Positions 14,301 to 27,786 of a stretch of 64,000 nucleotides of DNA are shown here, piece after piece. The DNA lies in assembly GCA_029207755.1 (NCBI GenBank), contig JARCOQ010000003.1:93698646-93762645 (forward strand), read 5' to 3'. The DNA is from Chamaea fasciata. Its lineage: Eukaryota; Chordata; Aves; Passeriformes; Sylviidae. A program made the position numbers and the translations under genes. Position 1 is the first letter of the stretch. The number at the start of each line of letters is the position of its first letter. The notes beneath the pieces are model-generated. The model ran no database searches and was not told where the DNA came from. It saw nothing but the letters and a program-made list of their open reading frames with translations.

Positions 14301-16333
14301 TCTGAGCACAACTGTACATACACTTGTATGACTCTTGTGAAATTCACATGTTTGCTTATAATTGAATATGTTCTGAAAAGAAATAAGGTTCAAATCCTTG
14401 TTCTGGTACTAGCATAGATGTGACTGATGTGACATACCAGAATTTAAGCAAACTTTATAACAAAGAATTCCCATTTGAAACTTACAGAACTCATTTTCAG
14501 GGTCCCCTACAAAGGGATCTAGATTCTCAAATCTCCTCTGAATACATACAAATATAATATAAATACCACCTATTATCTAAGCCAGGGTCTAACCATATTT
14601 CTACCGAAGTAAGAGTCCAAAGGTTTAGATATCAGATATGCACTATGTTACTAACACTAATTTTCCCTCTGAATCTAATATTTTTCACTAATTTTGTTAA
14701 TCTGAAACATACTGTCCTAGGTAGGTAGTAGAAAGCACCTTAATTCCATCAGGAGATGTAAGGTAGGAATTTTTTCACCTATCTAATCTATTCCCTTAAA
14801 CTCTTTTTTGGATTTTCTACACTGAGTAGCCCTCTCAAGATATCTATAAATTTTCCTGCATTAATACTTAAATGCACTAAATATTTCCCATCGGTTTTTG
14901 TTCAGTTAACCAAGAAGCAAACAATTATTATAATACCTTCCTCTAATATGTACTTCTCATCAATATCTCATATTTTCTGATGGAAGAGTTAATAGTTGGT
15001 GTCACCATTCATAATTTACAAATTGGGAAACAATCAAGTAAAGTTTGGTTGCTAGAAGTCATGTCACAGGCTATAAGTAAATCTCCTGAATCCCTGGTTA
15101 ATGCACAATTCAGATAAGCTATGAACACAAAAGAACCATTAAAGACAGAAGCAATGAGTCAGTTGGTCTTCATAGACTGATAAACAGTCTCTAATTATTC
15201 CTCTGTTCCAACAGACAAATCACACAAAAGGATTTACTCTTGCTCTTTTATGCCAAGTGGAAACCTGAGATTTGGGATGCTTTCCATTGAGATGAAAAAG
15301 AACCAGAGGAAAACTCAGCTAATGTAATTTGGTATTTCTTTCACATCCCATCTGAGACACACAGTGTTCTGCTTTTATAGGAAAACCAGAGTAAACAGTT
15401 GGACTCAAGGACTGTGTGTGTCTCACTTTATTTTCACCAGACAATCTGGCTTATTCAATGTCTGAATAGTTATTTATGAGAAGACATGTGTTCACTTGTC
15501 CATTCTGCATAGCTTGTGTTTGTAAGATATGAAAAGCAATTAATGTGGTGATGAGTCTGAGCCAGTAAGTTCTGGTGAGGGAGGGTGTATTAGCTTAGAG
15601 TCAGCACCCTGGTAGCCATATCCAAGTAGCTTTCATTTGCCTTGGAGCAGGACAGAACAATATTGTGTCTATCCAGGAAATAGTGGTTTAGACCCAGAAT
15701 CAACAGCTGACTCCCACAGCTTCACACAAGGTTTCTAATTTTATTGCAGTCAGCAACAGCTCCTTCAAGTTGGTGTTGCCAGATGTTTTGGTGCTGCTGC
15801 AAAACACTGAGCACAGGGTACAAATAAACAGGTGTGCTGAGTAAACCACATATATATTTAGTCTACATTGCCTGGTCTGTAACCAGACCAAAACTACTTT
15901 AAAGGTGGCTTAGGAGGTGTATGTGATTTGCAGAGATATTAGATTGTTACAGACATACAAAGGAAGTCGCTTTTTGCACACTTATTATCTGGATACAGCA
16001 TCCAAATGGCTACTTTAATATGTCACTTCAAATTTTGATAAGGTGACCATTCTTGGCTGAACACTTCAAAGAGTAATTGTGCTTTGAAGTGATTTTGAGC
16101 TTTTGCACACATCTCTGTAAAACAGCCGTTACAGCCATTTCCATGAACATATAAGGACAACACACATAAACTATGCCTTGAAGGCTCAAATCTACCTTTG
16201 GGCATAAAAATACAGCTTTTTCTGAGTCAGTGAATTTCATATCATCTCACACTAATAAAAGGAAAATTTTTCACCTTGAGTGTGCTATTACATGCATTGC
16301 AAAACTCCACCCTAATTATTATCCATTTTCTGT
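11336..16333. other. Intergenic or intronic, no gene seen
   Basis: AT-rich sequence. A tRNA A-box-like string near 12,694 and a B-box-like string near 14,386 were examined and are not tRNA genes. A 13-T run lies near 14,184. No recognisable transposon or exon. Confidence 0.6.
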
Positions 16334-16350
16334 CCCCCCCCCCCCCCCCC
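16334..16350 (+). repeat. C17 homopolymer
   Basis: Seventeen consecutive C followed by five A. This is the strand complement of the G17 run about 5 kb upstream, and its length is also uncertain. Confidence 0.95.
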
Positions 16351-17918
16351 AAAAATTATGTTGGAAAAACTTTCAAAAGTCATGTTATATCACAGAGTTG
16401 TCACAGCCAGCCTGTAAAATGTACAGCCTAAATAGGTCTGAAATGGCACAGCTTTCTAAAATGTCTGCAGTGAGGATGACATATGTACTCGATTACATGT
16501 ACAAAAGTACTATACAGCTATGACCTGAAACAAGGCAAATACATGTTTGAATAGCTTTCACTGGTAATGGAAATAAAGTCAAATGCTGCCTTCAGCTGTT
16601 TCCTTTGCTTTTCCAAGCAGGCTGCCACTTTACCTGAGTCTGCAGGAGTCCAACAAAGAAAGAAACTTTGACTGACTCTAAGTGCAGCAGATCATCTAAC
16701 AGAGAGCATCTCCCACACAAGGCATGGTAGAAGAGCAATGCTGTTCAATATTTGCCAGTAGGAAATGGGCCATAGAGAATTTGCAGCTATGAGGATCTTC
16801 CTTTAAATTGGAAAAAGAAAGATTCCAAAGCAGCTGCTGGACACTGGCATCAGTAGAGTGATATTTCTCATACTCTCCTTGTGACATCTTTTTTTCCCTT
16901 TTGACCTCTCGTTGTCCAAATGATACGTACACATATTTACACTCTGTTAACAAATTCAATTGACTGAATCTACCAAATTTTGCATACTCAGTAGGACAAA
17001 ACCTCCCTAAAATTGTTTCTGAAAATTAATCAGGATGTCTAGCTAGCCAGCCTCTTTTTCTTCATAAATAAAATGAGGCTTGAGTCTTAATCTTCACTGG
17101 GGCAAAAATCAAATTAAAAAATTGTCATGAGAAAGTTGACATGTAAACACTGCTATTAGAGATGCAAGCACTGCTACTGAAGAACAGCCAAAAGATAAAT
17201 GGTCAGCTGTCCTGTGTGGTGCCTATACACTGCTTGCCTTGATACAGGGACTTGACTCTACATCTCTCAATGACAACTAAGTACCCTTACCACAAGGCTA
17301 ATGTCATTTTTTTTCTCCAGTTTTAGCTGTTCGATCTTGTTTAAATAATTAAGCATTCAGTGACCCCTGAAGAGCGTGTTTCTCTAATCCAGTGACTTGG
17401 ACATTTGCTTGGCAAATTGACCTGTTAATCTAAGAAAGTATTCTGCAAAGACATTTATAGTCAATTTATTCCTATAAAAAATGAGAGATTTGGGGTTTTT
17501 ACTCATCCCTGCATTAATTCTCTCAATAGTCACTTATCCCTTGATTCAGCGCTAGTTGCCATTTTTCACAGTGCTAGTAAGTATGCCATTCTCTAACCAG
17601 CACATTTGCAAAGTGTAACAAAATGTTTGTATAACATAAAATGGGCTTAACATATATAATAAAAAATGGATTTACAGCAATTACTTCTGAAAATGTTGTT
17701 ATTGTCAGGTTTGGAAAATGGCTAAAGAAGAGTGCATATATATAGAGAGAGATGCAAAATACACACTTGATACACTTATGTATACTTGCTTGGTGTACAC
17801 TCATAAAGTCTGAATAAAGGGTTTCCATATAGTACTCAGTACTAAAAATTAATATCGAGGAGTATGTAGACTGCTGTAGCAGAGAAACCCATTAGATATG
17901 GAGTGCCTTCATATAGTA

Positions 17919-17977
17919 GAGGGTCATGAACTTTGTTCTTTGTTTGAACCTGAGGGTCATGCACTTTGTTTGAACCT
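17919..17977 (+). repeat. Imperfect two-copy tandem duplication
   Basis: The unit starts gagggtcatg and ends tttgaacct. The first copy is 33 bases (17,919-17,951) and the second 26 bases (17,952-17,977). They differ by a 7-base length change and one substitution (a to c). Confidence 0.85.
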
Positions 17978-18211
17978 GCATTAGGCACAACTGTATTTAA
18001 TTCCATTATGAACTTAATTAGGCAGGAAGAATATCAGACACACTGTAAGAATCCCATCTCTGCAGTGACACAAGAAGTTTGCTAGATGACTGCCAATCTC
18101 TTCCTAGCTAAATCAGTGCATTGAATGCAAAGTAAGTCTGGCCCTTCCAGCAGCTCACTCTGAGCAGAGACATTCAAGAAGACCCAGGAAAAGTGCAAAA
18201 CTGCAAAACTG

Positions 18212-18229
18212 AAAAAAAAAAAAAAAAAA
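18212..18229 (+). repeat. A18 homopolymer
   Basis: Eighteen A followed by an A-rich stretch. There is no recognisable retroposed sequence directly upstream and no target-site duplication that I can see. Confidence 0.85.
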
Positions 18230-19313
18230 GAAAAAGCAAGCTCATTTATACCATCCTGATGTCTATCTGTTTCCAACATTTTTATCTGGAAATTCAGAAA
18301 GTGGATTGGGGCAGGCATGTAAATACTGCTCCAATATCCCCCAGAGCATTTGACAGGATTAGCAAACCTGTGGGGATGGGCTGAAGCCTTCCCACCCAGG
18401 CTCCCTCCAGACAGCACATGGCCATGTCCTAGGACTCCTTCTCCAGGACATTTGGAATGAGAGAAGACTGCCCTGAGAGAGGACAGTTTAGCCACTTACT
18501 GAGGCCTATTTTACTTATTAAAATGGATTCAATGAAAGAGGCTAAATAAGTATAATTGACCACTGTTGCAGGGCTGGATACTGTTCAGGAACTAGTGTTC
18601 CTTGTTGCTACAACCTGCTCTACTGCCCGGCTGCTGCAGCTTGGTTTCAAGTGCAGCTCCATACCTGCCTGGGAAGAATCACTGCAGTGACCTGATGCTG
18701 GTGGCCCTGGAAAGACATAGGGGCAGCCTGCCCTTCCTCCTGCCCACCAAACCTGCCAAGGAGCAAGGCTGTTGCATGAGGCCCGTGCTGAGAAGAAGAT
18801 TCTGCATCATCCCACCTTTAGCTCTCCCCTCAGCCACCCAGTCTTCTGCCCTCGCAGAACATACTGAAACAAAGTTAAAAAGGCCACCCTAAACAGTCTC
18901 TACAAAGACCATGCCTGGCAGCCTGAGCAGATTTTATGTACCTGTCCCTAGTGTTTTTCCCCATGCTGGCTGCTGGCTTATTTTCCTATGCGCAGTTGTT
19001 CAGGAAGTGGCACAAGGCTCAAGTGATGCAGTGGTTGCCATGGAGAGAAGCTTGAGTTTGCACTTTATTTATTTTATTTATTTCTGAATGGCAGCATGCT
19101 GCAGTATGTAAAATCTCCATGGCTTGCTAGCACACAGGATGCCACAAACCTGGGGCTGTGTTCAAATATAACCTGTCTTTGGAAAATCACAGTAAGAAGC
19201 TGAGCCTCATTTCCAGCTGGTTTTATTTCCTGTTTGGGATTGGATTTCCCTGGAGACTCATGTCTGAATTGTCCACTGAAGCAGAATTAACATCGAGCTG
19301 AATTAAATGACTG

Positions 19314-19395
19314 GTTTTTGTTTTGCTTGGTTGTTTTTTTTTTTGTTTTGGTTTGAGTTTTTTGGGTTTTTTTTTTGTTGTGGTTTTTTTTTTTA
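19314..19395 (+). repeat. T/G-rich low-complexity tract
   Basis: Runs of 6 to 12 T separated by G, GG or GGG. It is the complement of the A/C-rich tracts seen elsewhere in the window. Confidence 0.85.
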
Positions 19396-20378
19396 ACCTG
19401 TTACAAAGACACTTGATGTCAGTGCTGTAAAATATGCAATTTCAACAAGACATTCAAGAGTGAGTGTAATATGGTCTTCTATTCCTTTTTATTTATCTAT
19501 ATAGCAACTAGAATCTTGCAGAATCTTTCTTGCTTCCATGAAAAAGGTTTAACTTGCATAGTAATATTTACAATTAGCCACTGAAATTTTTCCTTCAGCA
19601 TTACAGTAAATCTTGCCATGTTAAAGTGACACAGGAGAAGTGTCACGTTCTCTTTAGATTCACTATATCTAGTGATGCCAAAGCAATGTCCAATTATTAG
19701 GTGAAAATCATGTCCTGGATAAAAAAATCTTTTTGTCTTTCATTCTCTCCCTTCCCCCAACTTTTGAAGGTTTTACAATAGTCTTTGTTTGGAACTAAAA
19801 ACTACAGGAAGATCTAGTCTGTATTTATACTACTGTCAACAAGCAAAAAGTTTAGAAAGATATATTTTTAAAATTCTATGGATTTTGAGTAAGTTGAGAA
19901 CATGGACATGGAAGAAAAGCCTTATTCTGGCTGGGCATCATATTTTTTATATTATATAGAAAACAAATATAACTTTTCTAAATCTATTCCTTCATAAAAA
20001 TAAGTTAAATTATTTACAGAAAAATAGGATACTGGGTGTAATTAGAGATCTTAAAATTCTGTTTATGTCATTTGACAGACTAAAGGGCTGCTTCTTTTCC
20101 AGTGTTCTGTGCATTCCCTGCTGCCTGGGGGTATAGACATGCCAACCAGCCATAGAGGCTCTGCAGGATGAGCACTATGTCTTTCTTCTTACATCCCATT
20201 ATATCCTGCCAGTTGCCTTGACAGTGCTAGTTATCTTTTAATTGGTTTTGTAGGTATTATATAGTTAGTCATATGCACAGATGATTAATTAAGCCCATTC
20301 ATACCCACATTTAAATTCAAATCTAAGGAGCAATATTAAATTTTGTTCTTCTCCACAAGATGAAATAGAGGGAGAATC

Positions 20379-20434
20379 AAAGGATAAAATAAGGATAAAT
20401 AGATTAAAAATAAGATTAAAATAAGGATAAAAAG
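20379..20434 (+). repeat. Short degenerate tandem repeat (ataaggataaa-like)
   Basis: Several imperfect copies of an A-rich motif containing aaggata and agatta. No family was recognised. Confidence 0.6.
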
Positions 20435-21959
20435 ATCCACAGTTATAAAGGGATGGAAATTAATTGATTGGTGACTCTGCACTATAAGAGTTTTTTAATG
20501 GTCCACACACTTGAACTGTATTACAGAACTAATTTCAAAGTAATATCTTTCATGAGCACAATATATGTACTTTCATTACGTCAAAGAAGTAATATCAAGC
20601 CTTCATTCTCACCTAAGAAGGTCATATGGCCTGTTGTCCTTGCATGGAAGAGCAGGCCAGTAATTCAGCACTAGAAAAGTTAACACTGAACTTTCAAAAA
20701 AATCTGCCTGGGAGTCTTACAGGACTGAATTTAGCATATGTCAGAGAAAAGTCCCTGAAAGCGCTAGTCAACAAAATGTTGCTTGTAAAGATACTGGAGA
20801 CTGCAAAGGGGAAGAAACCCACTTAATGCACATAAATTATTTGTCATACTGTGTGTCACTTGGTGTGACCTAGATTTTAGAAATTAGATATGGCATTCAG
20901 GCAACCTTAAATATGGACATTGGTAAAATCAGCTGCTAACAGAGGTCTAGAATCCAGCAACTTCTACTTTCACTGGTAGCTTCTTTGTTGGTCAGGAAAT
21001 GCCCCTTAAAGCAATATGGCAAGGTTTTTGAAATGTTACCATTGCTAAACTAGACTTCTGAATCCTTCCTAAGTTCTACCACCATCTAAAAATCATAGGC
21101 CAGGCACTTGATTTCTGTTTGAATTTCCAGAAGGGCTTGCAGTGATCACTCATGATTACACACGTTGACAGAATGGGATGCAGCACAAAGACCTTTCAGG
21201 CCACTGGCCAGAACCATAACTCTCTGCAGCTGGGAGTAGCACCACACACTCTTCCCATTCCCACTCCGAATTCCCCAACACATGCCTCCAGCTCTGGAGG
21301 CAGGCACAGAGAACTGCAAGGTAGCACCCACCAAGTGTGGAGCAGACTTGCAGATCTGCCAGGGACTGGCATTGGAGAGCCTGTCCCTACATCTTGTGGC
21401 ACTCAGGAAATTGATGGTAAAAACCACCACTCCATGAAACAGCCCTAGCTCCCATTTTCATTATTTACTTTAACCTTTCAGGAGCAGATCCTAACATTTG
21501 ATTTCTCTCTGCTATGCATACAAAGCCCTGTAGTGTGTGCAAGCAGCTGCAAAACACAGTTAACTGGTTGAAATTGCAAACAGATTTCTAGGCTTCCCCT
21601 GTACAAGTTGACATAGCAGGCGACATGTCAGCTTAAAAAGTCATCAGTACACTTGAATAGATTTTTTAAAAAACTTTTGGGGTCCTTTATTTTCTTATCA
21701 TGATACCAGACTGGTATTCTCCAGGACCTCCAGAAACAGACTGTCTTGCTGTGTTCTGTGCTTTTACAGAGCAGCTACGTGGAAAGGATTAAATACATCA
21801 GCCATTCTATTCAAGAAATGAACAGGAGTGAAAAATGCAACTCCTTAGAGACCAGCCTATCCTCTGGGCAAAACACATCAGTCATTAAGGAAAACAGGTC
21901 TGCTTCTTAGAGGATGACAAAAGGAAAAAAAATCCCAAACTCCAACTAATATTTATCTG

Positions 21960-22245
21960 CCGAACAAACCCAAGAGAGTTCTTTGAAAGGATGACCAAGG
22001 AAATAGATGATAGAAAGGTGATGAAAGCAATCTCTCTGTATTTCACCCAGGCATTTGATAAGCTGTCAGATCAAAAACTGGTGGGGAAATAAGACAGGAA
22101 GAAGTACTATGTTGACATCAATTAAAAGTTGTTTGTCATCCCAAACCAGAAAATGCTAAGTAATTAAGTAACTAGTTAAAAGGTGGAGAGGCAGAGGTCT
22201 TGACATGGGCACGTCCCAAAATCTGGGTTCATTTGGAGATTTTTT
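21960..22245 (+). mobile_element. Degenerate CR1 LINE fragment, middle of reverse transcriptase
   Basis: Read in the frame starting TTC TTT GAA AGG near 21,980, the sequence gives FFERMTKEIDDRKV followed by LYFTQAFDKLSD, which matches the CR1 ORF2 pattern around the L-DFSKAFDT-SH reverse-transcriptase motif. Further on, a different frame resembles the start of the next motif (GVPQGSVLG in the family; MGTSQNLGS here). The element is frameshifted and cannot encode an active enzyme. CR1 is the main LINE family of birds, and its ORF2 encodes an endonuclease and reverse transcriptase. The ends are unclear. The call rests on motif recognition alone and the divergence is high, so it is moderately certain. 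Confidence 0.55.
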
Positions 22246-25239
22246 TACTATATTTTATGTATGATTTCTTAGGATTTATTTCAAATTAATAAAATAAAAA
22301 CTGATGAAGAAGGAGGAAGACTTGTCCTGCTATGATTGCTACTGCAATTCAGAAAAGTATCTAGGTTCCACACATGGATTTATGTTCTCCATGGATTTCA
22401 ATTTAATAGCATTATACTTCCTTAGAAAGTGAACAGAAAAAGTCAGCACAAAATAAAAACCAGAATCCTGAATTTATTTTTTTTTTATGACTTGAGATCA
22501 GGGCCATGCTGTATATGCTGCTCAAAATACTCAAAAGGATGAACAATAAACTCTCTTTCAGAGAAGTTAATGGAAACCGCACACATTGATCTTAATCAAA
22601 CACACAGAGCTTATGCTAGGTCCCTACTCAAAGGCATGCTAAACTAAAGCCCAGGTAGAGGGGAACCTCTGGTATTTCTGGAGAACCGTTGAAATTCAAA
22701 GTGCAACACAAAAACAAATAACAAGAATTCAGGACAAACTTGGGATTTTTTGCAGCTTGAAAAAGAAATTAAGTAGAGAAGAATGAGACTGTTGAGATTC
22801 TAACTAAACTAGGTGACTCTGAAAAATCTCTTTTACTTTTCTCTCTTTGTATATGATTCTCCATTTAACTCTGTGCAATTGCAACTTCTCAATTTTAAGA
22901 GATGTTCATAATTCAGGATCAGATATCTATGACCTGTCAGTTTTTAAATAACATATGTTCAATTTACATTCAGACTTCAAGAAAAAGGGAAATTAAAAAA
23001 GATTAAAGCACGTGTGCTAATCCAAAGCAAGGAATTTCACTGCTGAAAACAAATATTAATTTTTCCCTATTTTATTATTAATAATACATGTATAAAGCAT
23101 ATTAAGAACTACAAAACACAAATATGTCATGCTTCTTTCTCTACTGCAGTATTCAAAGTCACTGATATCTCATGAATAAGAATTTCAAAAGCTGTGTGAG
23201 AATACACTTCCTACTACCACAGCAACACAAAGAGCTTTAATCTCAAGATGATAGGTTTACAGAGGTATTACTTAAACATAAAAGTTTAATCAATATCCTA
23301 AAAGACTCGGGTACAAAGTAATTTTTAGTATACCTTTGTGCAACAGAAAAGACTTTGGACATGAAAGTTGTATATTTCTTGTTAATGATACAGAAATTTT
23401 CAAATTTGGCCTAGTTCAATATACAGAAGCACTTAGACTAAGAAAAATGTCAATTATTTTCCCCCTCCCTTACTTTTTCACCCATGGAATTAATGGTTCT
23501 TTACCAGTGTCATGTGGAGCTACTGCAACCTAAACATATTATCAGCAGCAACAGAAATGGTATTTCTGTTTATAAACAAAAGGAATAGCTGCAACAATAT
23601 CTAAACTGGCAGCTTTGGGCAGGTAATGGTACCAGTTCCATTCCTTGGCTGTTCTGCACCACTGTGTTTCAGCATGCTTTTTCTGACTTGCAACTGGGAG
23701 GAAGGATGGAGGCAGCTCCTTCTTATGGCCATAGAGTACCCTCATCATCAGCTCATGACAGTCCTCACTGTTAGACACTGCTGTATGTACATGATCCTAA
23801 ATTCCCTCAACTAGTACATCCAACAGCGCAGTTAAGAAATTACTCTTTTGACTTTTCACTTTGGTGCTTCACCTTCCTGTACAAAGAATATTAGGAGTCT
23901 CATTACTAATGGAAAGCTTTACAAAAGACAGTGGAATGTAAAAAGTAAGAAAAAAAAGCCTAAGTTAATATTAGACCTGATGAAAACTTCCAGGTACTTT
24001 TATTTTAAATAATGTGCATCTGTTTTACAAAATGGTGGCTAAAACATTTTAGTACCAGGACTTTTAAAATATTTTAAATAAGTGACTCCAAACTTCCAGA
24101 ACCATCTCTAATCCCATATTACTTGCAAAGCTTCAAATTTCTAGGTGAACACACACAAGAACACATTTTTTTTTTTACAATGCAGGTAACAAGGTTTTTA
24201 AAGATTCTTTATGACAGATCATCACAGAAGACTGAAATTTGCTGTGAGCAAGTTTCCAGTTTCATGGGAAAAGGAAAAATCATTTTCCAAAAGACTTAAA
24301 TTAAGCACCAAATTGTTGGGTTTGAATATTTTTCACCACACACCATCATTTTCTGCATATTATGCATTTATGTTTCTTTGTTTTTCACTACAATATTTCA
24401 ATACAACATCTACTCTGCACTAAGAGAGTGGAGGTTTCAGAATAAGGATCTAAATGTACCGTGGTTCTTTTGTATAATGCTTATTTTAAACACTCCCTGT
24501 GCTTCCAAAATCTTGCTTGGAATCCTGGCCTAAATAGTTACTGCCTCACTCCCACCTGAATTCTCTGTGTGATGAGTAGTATCATGAACATTTGCAGTGA
24601 TCTTTTGTAAATTCAATAAAACGTTACAGGTTGAGGTTACAACTACAGTTATTCATACTTACGATGCTTTCTTAACACTCTTTGCTGGTGGTCTCACCAG
24701 TGCCTCCATAATGTAAGTGCATTTATTTAACATCAACTGAAAAGTTCACTGAGTGCACTATAAAACTTAGAAACATTGATGGGACTATTTTCATTCATTT
24801 CAGCTTGAGATCAGATCAATAGGAATATAGGTTCATATTATAATTCTGCTTCTAGAAAGAATAATTTACCAGCCCATCTGGAACAGAACTCAAATGCAGA
24901 ATAAGATAGTGTCGACATCTGAAATATCCAGTTCCAAAGACTCTTTGAATTGAGGTGGAAACAGCTGCATAGCCAGAAACATTTTAGTGTACCCACTAGG
25001 TACCCACTAATTATTAATCTTGTCCTGGAAGCATATTGTTTTCAACAAGAGTAACACAAATGCAATGCATTAATATTCATAATTATCGCATGTATTATTA
25101 GTACAATTAATTTCCATTCATAAATCCATAGGCATGAGTTTAGATAGGTGGACAACCTATTCTTATGGTGAATGCAAAATCAGCTGGACAACAGGGTTTG
25201 CAGTGTTGTGATCACTGATCAAAAGTTTAGCCAGTGGCT
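22246..25239. other. Intergenic or intronic, no gene seen
   Basis: AT-rich sequence. Complementary overlapping frames at 23,542-23,814 have no recognisable domain. This segment separates two CR1 pieces that lie in the same orientation and in family order, so part of it could be an insertion or an unrecognised part of the same element. Confidence 0.5.
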
Positions 25240-25735
25240 GGATGCTGGTGGCATCTCCACACCTTAAAACTGGTGTCAGTTATTTAACACCTTCATTATT
25301 TTCTGGAGGAGTTGACAGCCTGCTGTCGGCAGCATCAGTTTAGGGGAAAGGTCAGTAAAATACCTATTATTACTGCTGTTCACATGAACCTGGCAGAGAA
25401 ACAGGCTGACAATAAACTTGTGGTGTGCAAAGATAAATGTCAAGTCCTGCATCTGGCATGTAATAGCCTCTTGCCTCAGCTGAGGCTGGTGGTCAATTGA
25501 TTCCAAGGCAGTATTGCAGAAAAGGATTTGGAATTCCTGGTGGATAGAGTTGACTATGACTTAATGGGGCACCCTTGAAGGCTTTCAAACATTGGACCAG
25601 GTTTCCTAGAAAGGCTGAAAATATCTCCATCCTTGGAGATGTTCAAATTTGACTCTACAACGCCCTGAGAAACTCCAGGTTGGCATTGCTTTGACTGCAA
25701 CCTGGACCAGATGTTATGCAGAGCTCCCTTAAAAT
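25240..25735 (+). mobile_element. Degenerate CR1 LINE fragment, end of ORF2 and 3' UTR
   Basis: The plus frame near 25,420-25,460 gives CKDKCQVLHLA, matching the conserved K-AKC-VLHLG stretch near the end of CR1 ORF2, followed by the usual GEKDL-like segment (gcagaaaaggatttggaatt at 25,516). The region 25,590-25,700 matches the CR1 3' UTR segment that includes tctccatccttggagat. The typical end of a CR1 element follows loosely (ctggaccagatg near 25,702). The piece is truncated at its 5' side and full of substitutions, so it is a dead relic. It could be the 3' part of the same insertion as the fragment at 21,960. Confidence 0.75.
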
Positions 25736-27721
25736 TTTTAATTTTTTTGTGATCTTAGATTTTAACAATCTGCTCATAAAAATATGGAATACTATGCATT
25801 TACACTGATTGGAAAAGTATTAGCTCTGTTGCATACTTCATCAACCTGTCTCCATCTTTTATGAGTGAAGAGAGTCGTACTTCAGTATCCTTGCGTTGAA
25901 TCTCCTGTTCAATTTTCACTTCATAAAATTGGGACAACATATTTGTCATTTTTAAAGCAAGAAATAGTTTTGCAAGTCTGACACTGCAACAATGGATGCA
26001 CAGCATACTCAGAAGGTAGATATTTTCTAGCTAAAAATACAGAATGCTTGCATCTGTTTTATATGATTTAGTGACTACCTTCTGCACAGACACAGCACAC
26101 CATTTGTAGCATATGCTCTTTGCTCAGTATGTTTAATAAAGAGATTGTCTCCTGTTCATTTGATAACACAGATTTCCTTGCCTTAAAAAATGACCTTGTA
26201 TACCCTAAGGAAATATAATCTCATAGAATTTGACTTAGTCTATAAAATGGCAATTTTTGACAGTACCATGTAATTAAAGGGCACATCCCTGAGTGCACAC
26301 AGCTACCTGGAACACATAAGTTTACTGTACTCCTTTCCACTGCTAATTGACGTCTTCTCCAGTGTACCTCTCCATGACACTCTGCTTACCATGTTTTTCT
26401 GAAAACTACTTTTTACTATCCCATGGATTTTTATTACCTCCAGACTAAATATGTTGCAATTCTTTAGTTAACCTGAAGCCTTTGAAGAGATGTTAAAAAT
26501 ACTACTGTGTTGTTTCTTGGAGGCAGTGAAGTTCTTTGCTATGAAGATGTAATGTGTGCTTGTGTTTGTGTCACAGAATCTGTACAAATATCAGGCTTGT
26601 TCTCTGCTGTATGTTGAAATTTTCTGTCTCTGTCCTATCTGTCACTATGTTCTGCACTTCCTGTGGTTTCCCTTTACTTTGCCTTCTTTTGTCTTCTTGA
26701 CTTACAACAGAAAACGACAAATGAACTTAAGCTATTATATGACATGAAGAATATGGCTTCATGTTGTCTTTGGTTTTATTGATATCGCTGTAGTTTTACC
26801 ATAACTCATTCTAATTGTCCCTCATGTAATAAAATTATATTAATTTTAAAAGAGAGGGAGTGTCAGTACCTTCTAGGAAGTGATGATCCTTAAAATAACA
26901 GTATGTACTGATTCAGTACAGTAATAGCACCCAGCAATTGAATTTCAGACATTAACTGTATTCAGATAAAACCAGTAAAAAATAAGCACCAACTCTTCTT
27001 CTAAGTCACAGGATTGAAAACAGCCACTCTGAAGCGCTGCATCTGAAGCTCTCTGCTACTGAGCTGAAGCTCTTCATTCTCTGAGCTCTCCTACTTTGGA
27101 TGAGAGTCTTTCTGTAGTAAAACTCTATATTAAAAAGTCAAATAATGTGAACTTCATTTCAGCTGCAGTGGTGCTTTTCCTTGATTCTGAGAAAGTATAA
27201 TTTCTCTCCTGAGAAACAAAGTATTAGCTGAGATTGAATTTCACCCAATTGTATTGATACCATCCTGTAATGGACTTCCTTACTTCAATTGGATTTCAAA
27301 GGCACAACTGCAAGAAAGTGATGATTCTGGACATTCAAAATTGGATATATTTCACTCTACAGATTTTGCAAGTTGATGGGACACTGGGGTTAGTTTATTT
27401 GCAATACAGAGTTCTAAATTTCTCTCTTTCCAGCGTTTGTTTATGCCATACTAGACATTCAAATACATCTCATGCACCTGCTGATAGTCCATAAGACAAC
27501 ACAACTTTATTGAGATCATAGTTTTTCCCTTTGAATACATGAGCAAATTCTGAGGCACATAAATACTCCAAAGACAAAAATAACACATTTGAAGATTTAG
27601 TTTCTATGGAGACAAAACTAAAATGTCTAATGTGAGTTTATATTCAGCCTGATGCCTTACAGGTTAGACAGGTTAGAAGCACTTCATTAAGCCTTAGACA
27701 GAGATATTATTCCATAAATAA
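25736..27721. other. Intergenic or intronic, no gene seen
   Basis: AT-rich unique sequence, with no frame above 75 codons and no recognised repeat. Confidence 0.6.
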
Positions 27722-27747
27722 ACACATACACACACACACACCCCAAC

Positions 27748-27781
<34 letters not shown>
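27722..27781 (+). repeat. CA microsatellite followed by A33 run
   Basis: About ten CA units (27,722-27,742), a short cccaacc spacer, then 33 consecutive A (27,749-27,781). The A-run length is probably polymorphic and prone to sequencing error. Confidence 0.95.

Positions 27782-27786
<5 letters not shown>

Larger units (their letters stand above)
16351..21959. other. Intergenic or intronic, no gene seen
   Basis: Contains simple repeats listed separately and two locally GC-richer blocks (about 18,590-18,900 and 21,180-21,430) with open frames on one or both strands of up to 98 codons. None shows a domain I recognise. The 137-codon minus frame at 18,082-18,495 includes a translated poly-A/T run and is not convincing. 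Confidence 0.55.

Noticed and set aside
14384..14400. B-box-like ggttcaaatcc with a short flanking stem
   Set aside because: No A box or cloverleaf upstream. Chance match.
18082..18495. 137-codon minus-strand frame
   Set aside because: It passes through a poly-A/T run that encodes a string of phenylalanines and has no recognisable domain.
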